DNA from: Pseudomonadota bacterium
GTDB lineage: Bacteria; Pseudomonadota; Gammaproteobacteria; Steroidobacterales; Steroidobacteraceae
Direction of reading: 5' to 3'
NCBI GenBank assembly: GCA_026398785.1
Contig: JAPLSF010000133.1
Location: forward strand, 1 to 36,866
Length of the DNA stretch: 36,866 nt
A program made the position numbers and the translations under genes. The notes under the pieces were generated by a model. It was given only the letters and a program-made list of their open reading frames with translations, did no database searches and was not told the DNA's origin. The stretch's first letter is position 1. Each line of letters starts with the position of its first letter. Of this stretch, positions 16,627 through 25,001 are shown in pieces.

Positions 16627-18547
16627 TCACGGAGAACGCCGCGAGCGCGTTGCCCGGCATGTGGAAGTACGCCCCGTAGCCGGAGTTTACGTACACCATG
16701 CCGTCGTGCACGACCGGGCCGCCGCCACCGATGGAGCCGCCCTGTCCAGCCTTGCCGGAAAGCGTCGGCAGCGGCTGCGAGGTGTCGAAGCTCCATAGCA
16801 CCTTGCCGTCTTCCGTGTCGTACGCGCGCACGCGGCCGTCCATGTGGCCTGCGAAGATCACGCCGGGAATGCCGACAATCGAAGCGAGGATGCCCGGGTC
16901 GCAGTACTGTCGGCCATAGCAGACGTCGTCGGGCGTGCTTTTCCAGAGCAGTTTGCCCGTCACCGGGTCGAGCGCGTACAGGCCCGGTCGCAAGGGACCG
17001 GCCTCTTTCTCGCGCTCCGCGGAAGACTTGTCCATCGAGAACTTCATGTCGGCGATCGGCACGTAGAGTCGCTTGCCGTCGTACGCCATGCCGAACTGGA
17101 TACCACCCTGGATCGAGCCGCGGCCCACGCGGTTCGTCCACAGCATTCCTTTCTTCGGGTCGTCCGGATCGAGCGCGAGCGCCTGGCCGCTTTTGAGACC
17201 GACGAAGATGCGATCCGAGCCGTCCGGCAGCTTGCCGAGCATCGTACCGGAGCCGATGTCGAAGTCCGGACCGGCCGGCTCCGGACACGTATCGAGCCCG
17301 ATCATGCAGCCGACGTTCCACGCGTCACCCGGCACCACCTGCCATGACCAGCGAACCTGGCCGGTCTTCAGGTCGAAGGCGATCACGGCATTGCTGCGAT
17401 CGTTTGCGGGGCCCGTGTAGTTGTTGCCCGTGCCCGCGTAAAGCACGCCGCGCTTCGGATCGAGCGTAGGCGTGTTCCAGATCGCGGCGCCGGACGGCGA
17501 CCACACCGGCGTGCCGATCTTCGACTGGCCGACCTTTTTCGGCTTCTCGTCGATCGTGTACGTCTTCCACAACTGCTTGCCCGTGCGCGCATCGAGCGCG
17601 AGCATGCTGCCGCGGAACGTGCAGCAGGCGTACTTCGGGTCGGCCATCGCTTCTTCGAGCGACGACACCGGCGCGTACAGCGCGCCATCGTGATAGACGG
17701 GTGAACCCGTGATGGTTGCACTCGGGTGCTCGTCCGCCTTCACGCGCCAGATTTCCTTGCCCGTGAACGCATCGACGGCATATACGCGACCGATCAGGTC
17801 GCCGAAGAAGGCGAGGGGAGCGGCACTGCCCGAGTCGGCAGTCGACTGCACCATCACCGGTGTGCGCACCTCCGCCGTCGTCTTGAACGTCCAGCGGATG
17901 CAGCCGGTCCTGGCGTCCAGCGCGTAGACCGTGCCGTCCTGCGAGCCCGTGTAGAGCGCGCCGTAGGCAAACGTCGGGCGCGAACGCATGCGCACCGTGT
18001 TCGGGAAGGCAACCGCCCACTTGAGCTTGAGCTTCGGCACGTCCGCTGCGGCGAGTTTCGCGATGTCCGCGGCGACGAAATGATCGTTGTCCGGCGTCTG
18101 GCCCCAGCCCTGGATCGTCGGCACTTTCGCGCGATCGAAGTTCGCGGCGTCGCCGCTGCACGTCGCTGCGACCGGCGTCCTCGGCATGCCGACCGGGCTG
18201 CCCGACAGGTACTCGGCCACGTGATGCATCTGCTCGTCACTCAGTTTGACCGCCATAGGCCGCATGATTCCGAGCGACAGCGCGTCGTAGATCGCCTCCG
18301 GCGACATCATGTTGAGAAAGACCTTGACCGGAGCCTTTGGCGCCTGGCCCTCGTGGCACTGTGCGCAGTGCTCGCGATAGACCATCGCGCCGGGCTTCTG
18401 CTCGGGATCGCCGGTCTGTGAAGCGTTCATCTTCGACTTGATGTCGCTGAGGTCTGCCGGGGGCGGCGAGGACACCGCGGCGTGTGCGACCTGCAGTGCG
18501 CCGAGCGAGCACAGGGCGAAGGCGACGAACGTCCGGAAGTAATTCAT
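16616..18547 (-). CDS. PQQ-dependent quinohaemoprotein, polyvinyl-alcohol-dehydrogenase-like
   Basis: 643 aa. A signal peptide (1-23) is followed by a cytochrome c domain with haem motif CAQCH (61-65) and candidate axial Met95 or Met98, then a beta-propeller of PQQ/BamB-like repeats ('GTVYALDARTG', 'GRVYAVDAFTGKEIW', 'MLALDARTGKQLW'). Vicinal cysteines 308-309 ('YACCTFRG') recall the disulfide ring over PQQ in alcohol dehydrogenases. The order haem first, propeller second, is that of Sphingomonas polyvinyl alcohol dehydrogenase (PvaA), and differs from methanol and ethanol quinohaemoproteins, where the cytochrome is C-terminal. It should oxidise a secondary alcohol in the periplasm and pass electrons to cytochrome c; the substrate is unknown. 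ATG 18547 precedes the signal peptide directly; the longer frame to 18577 is less likely. Confidence 0.85.
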   Translation of the reverse strand: MNYFRTFVAFALCSLGALQVAHAAVSSPPPADLSDIKSKMNASQTGDPEQKPGAMVYREHCAQCHEGQAPKAPVKVFLNMMSPEAIYDALSLGIMRPMAVKLSDEQMHHVAEYLSGSPVGMPRTPVAATCSGDAANFDRAKVPTIQGWGQTPDNDHFVAADIAKLAAADVPKLKLKWAVAFPNTVRMRSRPTFAYGALYTGSQDGTVYALDARTGCIRWTFKTTAEVRTPVMVQSTADSGSAAPLAFFGDLIGRVYAVDAFTGKEIWRVKADEHPSATITGSPVYHDGALYAPVSSLEEAMADPKYACCTFRGSMLALDARTGKQLWKTYTIDEKPKKVGQSKIGTPVWSPSGAAIWNTPTLDPKRGVLYAGTGNNYTGPANDRSNAVIAFDLKTGQVRWSWQVVPGDAWNVGCMIGLDTCPEPAGPDFDIGSGTMLGKLPDGSDRIFVGLKSGQALALDPDDPKKGMLWTNRVGRGSIQGGIQFGMAYDGKRLYVPIADMKFSMDKSSAEREKEAGPLRPGLYALDPVTGKLLWKSTPDDVCYGRQYCDPGILASIVGIPGVIFAGHMDGRVRAYDTEDGKVLWSFDTSQPLPTLSGKAGQGGSIGGGGPVVHDGMVYVNSGYGAYFHMPGNALAAFSVNGQ

Positions 18548-18634
18548 GCGGGGTTTCTCGGGGCAGGGACGGTGCACGCTGCAGGCCCGATCACGCAGTT
18601 GTGGCCGGGATTTTGCCCGATCCTAGAGAGGGGC

Positions 18635-18671
18635 CCTGTAAAAAACAAGCAGGTCATCCTGTTTTTTCAGG
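18635..18671. terminator. Bidirectional hairpin with A6/T6 flanks
   Basis: Core CAGG-TCAT-CCTG (18650-18661) with AAAAAA on the left and TTTTTT directly on the right, and outer CCTG/CAGG arms that extend the stem. On the minus strand it lies 90 bp after the AGMO-like gene and before the PQQ gene, so it probably ends the long operon. The surrounding 213 bp hold no gene. Confidence 0.55.
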
Positions 18672-18760
18672 CCGGGCCTCGAGTGGCGGCACCCTGCTAT
18701 TCATTCGCCGTGCATGAGCCTCGCAGACTCACCTGATCGCGGCCTACAGCGGGTCCAGGT

Positions 18761-19657
18761 TCACGAGCTTGCGGCGCCGCGCAGCCACGCCGCTCGAATG
18801 TTCGCAGCCGTCGGCCCCGAGCCATCCGGTCGCCAACCCGGTGGCCCGAAAACATAGCCCACGAACTCACGCAGGCGACGCGCGCGGCCAACGTCACGGA
18901 ACATCGCCGCCCATTCGTGGAACGCGATCTTGATCGGGTTGTACGTGCTGATGTTGTTGATCAGCCCGTACTTCGGCGGATCGTCGTCCCGCTCGGCCAC
19001 GAACGTGCCGAACATCCGGTCCCACACCATGAACACACCGGCGTAGTTGCGATCCACGTACCGCGGGTTCGACGCGTGATGCACGCGATGGTGCGACGGC
19101 GTGTTGAACAGGTACTCGAACCATGCGGGCATCCGGCGGATGGCTTCGGTGTGAATCCAGAACTGGTAGAGCAGGTTGAGCCCGCTCTGCAGGAAGATCA
19201 TCTCCGGCGGGAAGCCGATCAGCAGCAGCACGAACCAAGGCGCCCAGGTGCCGACCAGTACGCCGGTCCAGGGCTGCCGGATCGCCGTGGAGAGGTTGTA
19301 TTCCTGCGACGAGTGATGGTTGACGTGCGCAGCCCACCAGAAGCGGCATTCGTGGCTGATGCGGTGGAACCAGTAATAGGCTAGGTCGTCGAGCACGACG
19401 ATCGCCGCCCAGGCGTAGGGCGAGCTCATGGAGATGTCGAACAGCCGGAACTGGTAGATCCACGCAAACACCACGACCGTTGCGCCGGCCAGCGCCACGT
19501 TGGTGGCGTAGTTGCCTGCGCGCATGCCGATCGACGCGAGCGTGTCCTGCAGCGTGTAGCGGCCGCGGACGAGGTGGGCCCGCACCAGCGCCATCTCGAG
19601 CAACATCAGCGCGAAACGCGCCAGCACCAGCACTTGCGCAGTGGTCAGGGCTTTCAT
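18761..19657 (-). CDS. Membrane di-iron oxidase, alkylglycerol-monooxygenase (TMEM195)-like
   Basis: 298 aa, fatty acid hydroxylase superfamily. The three histidine boxes are HRISH (98-102), HVNHH (111-115) and HRVHH (190-194). Besides these, 'HHSSQEYNLSTAIRQ', 'LLYQFWIHTEAI', 'NTPSHHRVHH' and 'DRNYAGVFMVWDRMFGTF' are the pattern of animal alkylglycerol monooxygenase and its bacterial relatives rather than of ERG3 or ceramide hydroxylases. Animal enzymes cleave ether lipids with tetrahydrobiopterin and oxygen. About four transmembrane segments are visible, two before the first box. The start ATG at 19657 lies 10 nt after GGGGGAG; a GTG three codons upstream sits too close to that site. It is the last gene of the long minus-strand run, 27 bp after the transporter. 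Confidence 0.88.
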   Translation of the reverse strand: MKALTTAQVLVLARFALMLLEMALVRAHLVRGRYTLQDTLASIGMRAGNYATNVALAGATVVVFAWIYQFRLFDISMSSPYAWAAIVVLDDLAYYWFHRISHECRFWWAAHVNHHSSQEYNLSTAIRQPWTGVLVGTWAPWFVLLLIGFPPEMIFLQSGLNLLYQFWIHTEAIRRMPAWFEYLFNTPSHHRVHHASNPRYVDRNYAGVFMVWDRMFGTFVAERDDDPPKYGLINNISTYNPIKIAFHEWAAMFRDVGRARRLREFVGYVFGPPGWRPDGSGPTAANIRAAWLRGAASS

Positions 19658-19684
19658 GTCGTGCACGCTCCCCCCGAGCGCGGT

Positions 19685-20923
19685 TCAGGCTCGCGAACGT
19701 ATACCACGTGTCGTCGACGCGCGCCGGTAACCGGATTTGCGGAAGAACAGGATCGCGGGCACCAGCGCAAGCAGGGTCAGGATCGCGGCCGTGGCGAAGA
19801 CGGCGCCGTAGCCGAACCGGTCGGTGAACAAGCCGCCGCTCGTCGCGGCCACGCCCGTGACCATCACCATGAGTGAAGCCTGCAGCGAGTAATCGGTGCC
19901 CGGCGAATGCGCCCGGCAGCGGTCCATCATCAGCGTGAACAGGGCGACGGTCGAAAGGCCATCGGCGAACTGCTCGAAGTACACGACGGCACCGACCGTA
20001 TAGAGGTCGTGCGCGCCGGCGACGACCAGCAGGTAGCCCGCGAGTCCGAGCGCCTGCATTACACCAAACCCCAGCAGGGCCTCACGGCGACCGATGCGCA
20101 GCAGCGTCGTGCCGCCGACGAAAGCGCCGATGACTCCCGCCGTGGCGCCAGCAACCCCCGTGATGACGCCGATCTGTGCCAGTGAGAAACCGCTGTCGGT
20201 GAGCAAAGGTCCCGTCATGCGCGAGGCGAGGGAGTCGCCGAATTTGTACAGCGCGATGGTTGCAAGCCACCAGCCCAGTCCCGGCTGCGCGACGAAGTCG
20301 CGGAACAGTCCGGCATAACCGTGCAGACCTTGCCACTCCGTGTGCGTCGCAGCCAGCTGCACTGGCGTGCGGGCGTCCTCCATGAACAGAACAGGTACGA
20401 TCACCAGCAGCATCAGGCACGCGAGACCGCCATAGCTCGCCTGCCAGCCGTGATGTGACACCAGCCACAGCAAGCCGCCGCTGCCCATCACCATGCCGAG
20501 CTTGTAACCGACCACCTGGATGCTGTTGCCGAGGCCGCGCCATTCCGGCTTCAGCCTGGTGATCGCATAACCGTCGGTGGCGATGTCCTGCGTCGCCGAG
20601 ACGACGTTGGCGCAGAACAGCACCGCGAGCAGCCAGGGCAGCCGGTCGACCCAGGCTTCGAAGTCGCGAGAAGCGACCAGCAGCATCAGCGCCATCGTCA
20701 GGCCGTTCAGGCCGAGCAGCCACTGCTTGCGTGTGCCGTAGCGATCGATCAGCGGGGCCCAGAGGAACTTGAGCGCCCACGGCAGCGCGAGCGCGCTGGT
20801 GAAACCGATCAGCGAAAGCGAGACGCCCTGGTCACGCAGCAGTGCCGGCAGCGCCTTCGCAATCAGGCCGGAAGGCAGGCCCTGCGCGAAGTAGAGCAGG
20901 GCGAGGAGCAGGAACAGGCGCAT
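19685..20923 (-). CDS. MFS transporter, AmpG/RhtX-FptX-like
   Basis: 412 aa, about 12 membrane segments. 'LLYFAQGLPSGLIAKALPALLRDQGVS', 'LPWALKFLWAPLIDRYG' and 'SATQDIATDGYAI' are shared with AmpG (muropeptide import) and with the RhtX/FptX siderophore importers. I cannot choose between them; its place after two peptidase domains would suit peptide or muropeptide uptake. It starts 29 bp after the M14-DUF885 stop, with GGGAG somewhat far (12 nt) from the ATG. The C-terminus is a short basic tail. It is a distant paralogue of the transporter at 370-1680. Confidence 0.85.
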   Translation of the reverse strand: MRLFLLLALLYFAQGLPSGLIAKALPALLRDQGVSLSLIGFTSALALPWALKFLWAPLIDRYGTRKQWLLGLNGLTMALMLLVASRDFEAWVDRLPWLLAVLFCANVVSATQDIATDGYAITRLKPEWRGLGNSIQVVGYKLGMVMGSGGLLWLVSHHGWQASYGGLACLMLLVIVPVLFMEDARTPVQLAATHTEWQGLHGYAGLFRDFVAQPGLGWWLATIALYKFGDSLASRMTGPLLTDSGFSLAQIGVITGVAGATAGVIGAFVGGTTLLRIGRREALLGFGVMQALGLAGYLLVVAGAHDLYTVGAVVYFEQFADGLSTVALFTLMMDRCRAHSPGTDYSLQASLMVMVTGVAATSGGLFTDRFGYGAVFATAAILTLLALVPAILFFRKSGYRRASTTRGIRSRA

Positions 20924-20952
20924 CGCGAACTACGACTCCCGGCCCGACATGC

Positions 20953-23700
20953 TCAGTGCGCGGGCGGTGTCGGGGAAGGAGCGTTCGAGATCCATTCCTG
21001 CAGCAATTCGCGCAGCAGCGGCAGCGTCACCGATCCGCGGCCGAGCACCTGGTCGTGAAACGCCCGCAGGTCGAACTGCGCGCCGAGTTTTGCCTTCGCC
21101 GCATCGCGCAGGCGCAGGATTTCGAGATTGCCGATCATGTAGGAGGGCGCCTGTCCCGGCCACGAGATGTAGCGGTTCACCTCGCCGCGCACCTGTTCGG
21201 GAGAGAGCGTCGCCTGTTCCGTGAGGAGCTTGATTGCTTCGTCGTAACTCATCCCGCGAGTGTGGATGCCGGAGTCGATCACCATGCGGGCCGAGCGGAA
21301 CTTGGCGCTGCTCAAGTAGCCGAAGCGATCGAGGTCGCCCGAATAGAGTCCCAGTTCGTCGGCGACGCGCTCTGCGTACAGCGCCCAGCCTTCGCCGAAG
21401 CCCGAGTTGTAGAGCGCGCGGACCAGTCTGTGCTGCGCCTTGGCTTCACGCGCCACCATGAGTTGCTGGTGATGCCCGGGCCATGTTTCGTGGAATGTCG
21501 TGCTCTCGATACTGGCGCGACTCTTGTGCGTCGGGTCCCAGGTGTTCAGCAGGTGTATCGGCGGCCGGCTGCCGTCTTCGGGCGGCGACTGGTATTGCCC
21601 AGGCGCGCCGGCACGTGCGCGGAATTCCGGGTACGGCTGGATCTGCACGGGCAGCGACGTGTACAGACCAAAGGCGCGCGGCATGGCGGCGCTGGCACGA
21701 TCCTGTGCGGCCTGCGCGTAGGCGATGACATCGGCTGCGGTCTTGAAGGCAAAGCGCGGCTCGGTCTTGACCATGTGCATGGCCCGGGCGAGATCGTCCG
21801 TTCCGGTCAGACGCACGGCGAGAGGACGCATCTCCTGGTCCAGCGCGTGGATCTGCTGCCAGCCCGTCTCGTAAACCTGGTTGGCTGGCATCGATACCGT
21901 GCTGAACTGGCGCACGACGGCGTCGTAACAGGCACGCCCGTTCGGGTTGGCGGACACGCCGAGCGCTTCCCGCGCGGCGGGCAAGTACGTCTGGCTCAGG
22001 AAATCACGGTAACGCCGCACGGCCGGATTGATCTCGTCGCGAACGACGGCCCGGTACGCGGCGACGAACTGCGGATCGTTGTCGCGCTCCGTCGGCGCAC
22101 TGAAAGGCGATTGCTCAGGCTTGGTCGACAGCAGTTCGTCGAGCTGCTTGATCACTTCGCGCACGATGATCTTCGGCGACGAATAGCCATCGTGCAGTCC
22201 CTGCCGCAGCAGCACGATCTCGTTGTCGATATAGCGTGGGATGGCCTTGGCGCGCCGAAGTGCGGCGGCACGCAGCGCATCGGTGCCGACCGGCTGTACG
22301 CGTGCGAGGTCGGTCAGGCTGGCCTGCCAGCCGTTCACGTAGGAGGCGACGCCCCACGATTCGAGGCGACACACTCGCGCACCCACGTTGCGTTCGATTT
22401 CGTCGCGCAACACGCCGGCGAGCACCCGGTCGGATTCGTCGTGCAATGATTCGGCCGGAATCGCCTTGAGTTGCGCGAGCACCTTGTCTTCGTAGGCGCG
22501 CCACCTGGCGACACCGGCTGCGGTATTGTCCGTGAGTGCGCCGTGGTCGGTGCCGGGCAGGTCTTCCGACGTGCCGAATTCGGGCTGCATCCGCGTCAGC
22601 GTCGCGAGGTACTCGTCGGCAATGACGTAGACAGGCGAGCGTGAAGCGGGAACCGTTGCAGCGGCGCCAGTCGGTGCCGGCGCGATCGCGCGCCAGAAAT
22701 CCCCGACCTGCTGCACCACGGCGCCTTGCGCGGCGACGCGCAGGTCAAACCTGGACCCGGCGAATGCAGGCGTCTCGACGACGATCACGGTGTGGGCTGA
22801 AGGGCCGGGGACTTTCCTGCCGTCGACGAACACCGCGGTCGCTGCCAGCAACTCGTCGATCGAGCCGTCGCGGATCGGTCCGCCCTGGTCGTCCCGGCTG
22901 ATCACGCCCTGCACGATCGACTCGCCGAACCGTGTCTTGCCCGACTGCCGCAATGGGATGCCCGTGGTTTGCAGCAGGCGGATGATTTCCGCGCCCACCG
23001 GGTTACCGTCGGCCTGGCGCCCCTGTGAATAGATGTAGCCGCCTTCCTGCGACAGTTCGTCCTCGTGCAGGTCCAGCACGAGACGAGGCGGGTACTGCTC
23101 CGCCAGGCGCAGGACGTACTGCGTCAGTGCGGCGGTTTCCGGCCCCGGCGCTTTGACAGCGCGTGGTTTGCTGCCAGCATCGAGGTCCGGCAACAAGTGC
23201 TCGGCGTCGCCCACGCTGTAGCCGCCGCCTTTTTTCCAGTCGCGCTCGGGCGTGTTGGGGTAGCGCCAGTTGTGGCGATACGCGTTGGGGTTGGCGAGCG
23301 GGATGACGACGATGGGCACGCCAGCGTCGGCGAGTTGCGTGAGGCTCGCGAGATTGGCGGCAATGGCGTTCGGCCCGGCGGGCTCCTCGCCGTGAATGCC
23401 CGACAGGATCCATAAGGCCTCGCCTCGATGCGGCGTGCGCCAGGACTTGATTGCGATTCCCTGGGTGTCGGGATAGCCATAGATCGTCTCGGAGATCCAG
23501 CCATGTTCAGTCGACAATGCGTCGAAGCGGCCCATGATCGTGCCAAGCGGAATACGCCCGTCGGTCGTGTAGTCGCTGCTGGCAGGAGTCGCTGTCGATT
23601 CGACCGGTTCGGCTGCTTGCACGACCGGTGACACCAGCAAGCCGAGCGACCAGGTGAGCGCTATGACCAGCCGTCCTGCGAGTCCGTTGGGGTGCGTCAT
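20953..23700 (-). CDS. Double peptidase: M14-like domain fused to a DUF885 metallopeptidase domain
   Basis: 915 aa, exported (signal peptide 1-29, VQA-AE). Residues about 45-335: M14-like, with zinc ligands His103, Glu106 ('SGIHGEEPAG') and His212 ('LDLHEDE') and catalytic Glu309 ('VIVVETPA'). A Pro/Ala-rich linker (about 340-355) leads to residues about 355-905: DUF885, with zinc motif HETWPGHH (737-744) and 'GFGEGWALYAE' (third ligand Glu770). The two domains normally occur as separate proteins; here there is one signal peptide and a natural linker, so it is not a lost stop codon. Both sites look intact, so it could both trim C-termini and cleave inside or at the N-terminus of peptides. ATG 23700 overlaps the permease stop (ATGA). 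An open frame extends further upstream but only by overlapping the permease gene. Confidence 0.88.
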   Translation of the reverse strand: MTHPNGLAGRLVIALTWSLGLLVSPVVQAAEPVESTATPASSDYTTDGRIPLGTIMGRFDALSTEHGWISETIYGYPDTQGIAIKSWRTPHRGEALWILSGIHGEEPAGPNAIAANLASLTQLADAGVPIVVIPLANPNAYRHNWRYPNTPERDWKKGGGYSVGDAEHLLPDLDAGSKPRAVKAPGPETAALTQYVLRLAEQYPPRLVLDLHEDELSQEGGYIYSQGRQADGNPVGAEIIRLLQTTGIPLRQSGKTRFGESIVQGVISRDDQGGPIRDGSIDELLAATAVFVDGRKVPGPSAHTVIVVETPAFAGSRFDLRVAAQGAVVQQVGDFWRAIAPAPTGAAATVPASRSPVYVIADEYLATLTRMQPEFGTSEDLPGTDHGALTDNTAAGVARWRAYEDKVLAQLKAIPAESLHDESDRVLAGVLRDEIERNVGARVCRLESWGVASYVNGWQASLTDLARVQPVGTDALRAAALRRAKAIPRYIDNEIVLLRQGLHDGYSSPKIIVREVIKQLDELLSTKPEQSPFSAPTERDNDPQFVAAYRAVVRDEINPAVRRYRDFLSQTYLPAAREALGVSANPNGRACYDAVVRQFSTVSMPANQVYETGWQQIHALDQEMRPLAVRLTGTDDLARAMHMVKTEPRFAFKTAADVIAYAQAAQDRASAAMPRAFGLYTSLPVQIQPYPEFRARAGAPGQYQSPPEDGSRPPIHLLNTWDPTHKSRASIESTTFHETWPGHHQQLMVAREAKAQHRLVRALYNSGFGEGWALYAERVADELGLYSGDLDRFGYLSSAKFRSARMVIDSGIHTRGMSYDEAIKLLTEQATLSPEQVRGEVNRYISWPGQAPSYMIGNLEILRLRDAAKAKLGAQFDLRAFHDQVLGRGSVTLPLLRELLQEWISNAPSPTPPAH

Positions 23701-24995
23701 CGTGTGATGCCCTGCCGTTTGCGCATAAGCCAGTAGAGCGGCAGGCCGGCAGCGCCCAGCACGAGTGACCAGATGAACGGTTCGCGACCGAGCCCGATGA
23801 AAGCGAAAACGACATAGGCGGTGCCTAGAACGCCGAGTACGAACAGGCTGCCCGGCAGCTTGCGCCTGCCGCGGCGTGTCAGCACCACGAGTGCAATCGC
23901 GCACAGCAGGTACAGCGGCAGGTTGGCGGCCGTCACCACCTGTGACAGGAACGTGAAGCCATCCACCATCGACTTGCTGTAGTTCATCAGGACCATCACG
24001 GTGGCGAGCACTGCGGTCAATGCCAGGGCGATCCACGGCGCCCCGCGCGAATTGAGCCCGCGGACGGCTTGCGGCAGGAAGCCATGGCGTCCCATCGAGG
24101 CAGTGAGCTCGCTGACCAACAGCGTCCAGCCGTTCAGCGCGCCGAGGCCGCTGATCACCACGAAGACCGACAGCAGGCGGCCATTGCCTGCACCGACGAA
24201 CTGGTCGAGCAGGTCGGCGAACGGCGCCGAGGACTGCGCCAGTTGCTCCTGCTCCAGCAGCAGCATCGCCATCGCCGACACACCGATGTAAATGACGGCC
24301 ATCAGCATCGTGCCGAAGAGCGTCGAACGCGGGATGTTTTTCTCCGGGTCGCGCACGCGGCCGGCCGGTACTGCCGCAGACTCGATACCGAGCATGGCGA
24401 ACAACGCGATCGTGGACGCTGCCATCAGGGCTTCCAGCGTGATCGGAGTCGTGGGCGTATGGCGCGTGTACACGGACGGTTCCGTGAACAGCAGCCAGGC
24501 ACCGAGGCCCAGGATGAAGAGCATCGGCAACAGCTTCAGCACGGTCGTGACGATCTGCACGCCGCCGCCGGTGCGCACCCCGAGAAGGTTGACGCCGACG
24601 AACAGCCAGATCAGCGCAGTGGCGAGCAAGACCGGCGACACGGCATCGAGCCCCGGCAGCACCTTGCCCAGGTAGCCGACGAGGCCGATCGCGAGCGCAG
24701 CGTTCGTGATCCAGCAGGAGACCCAGTAGCACCAGATCGCGATGTAGGCGGGCAGCTTGCCGGTGGTCTGCTCGATGTAGGTGTAAGGGCCGTCGGCCGC
24801 AGGAAACTCACGGGCGAGTTGCGCGAACACGCGCGCCAGCATAGTCATGCCCAGCACCGTGATGCCCCAGCCCAGCATCGCATTGAAGCCGTAGGGCGCC
24901 AGCGATGCCGGCAGCACGAAGATACCCATGCCGATCGTGTTGCCGACCACGAGGGCCGTGCACATCCAGAATCCGAGTTCCTTCGGCTGCTGCAT
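23697..24995 (-). CDS. APC-family amino acid permease
   Basis: 432 aa inner-membrane amino acid/polyamine transporter with 12 predicted helices. 'VVGNTIGMGIFVLPASL' is the TM1 unwound GxG segment of the APA subgroup that includes AdiC, CadB and PotE; TM6 'IALFAMLGIESAAVPAGRVRDPEKNIPRS' carries the usual glutamate and 'P.RNIPR' end. It may be an exchanger or a proton symporter. It starts 6 bp after the aminotransferase stop, with its GAGG site overlapping that stop, and ends by an ATGA overlap with the double peptidase. It therefore probably imports the amino acid, or its deaminated relative, handled by the neighbouring catabolic enzymes. Confidence 0.9.
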   Translation of the reverse strand: MQQPKELGFWMCTALVVGNTIGMGIFVLPASLAPYGFNAMLGWGITVLGMTMLARVFAQLAREFPAADGPYTYIEQTTGKLPAYIAIWCYWVSCWITNAALAIGLVGYLGKVLPGLDAVSPVLLATALIWLFVGVNLLGVRTGGGVQIVTTVLKLLPMLFILGLGAWLLFTEPSVYTRHTPTTPITLEALMAASTIALFAMLGIESAAVPAGRVRDPEKNIPRSTLFGTMLMAVIYIGVSAMAMLLLEQEQLAQSSAPFADLLDQFVGAGNGRLLSVFVVISGLGALNGWTLLVSELTASMGRHGFLPQAVRGLNSRGAPWIALALTAVLATVMVLMNYSKSMVDGFTFLSQVVTAANLPLYLLCAIALVVLTRRGRRKLPGSLFVLGVLGTAYVVFAFIGLGREPFIWSLVLGAAGLPLYWLMRKRQGITR

Positions 24996-25001
24996 TTCGC
25001 C

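Noticed and set aside
19685-20923. A specific call as AmpG (muropeptide permease) or a siderophore importer
   Set aside because: The motifs are shared by both groups; no ampC/ampR or siderophore genes nearby decide between them.
20953-24732. Longer version (1259 codons) of the M14-DUF885 gene
   Set aside because: The extra 344 codons overlap the permease gene out of frame and are Arg/Ala-rich; the signal peptide at 23700 with the ATGA overlap is the natural start.
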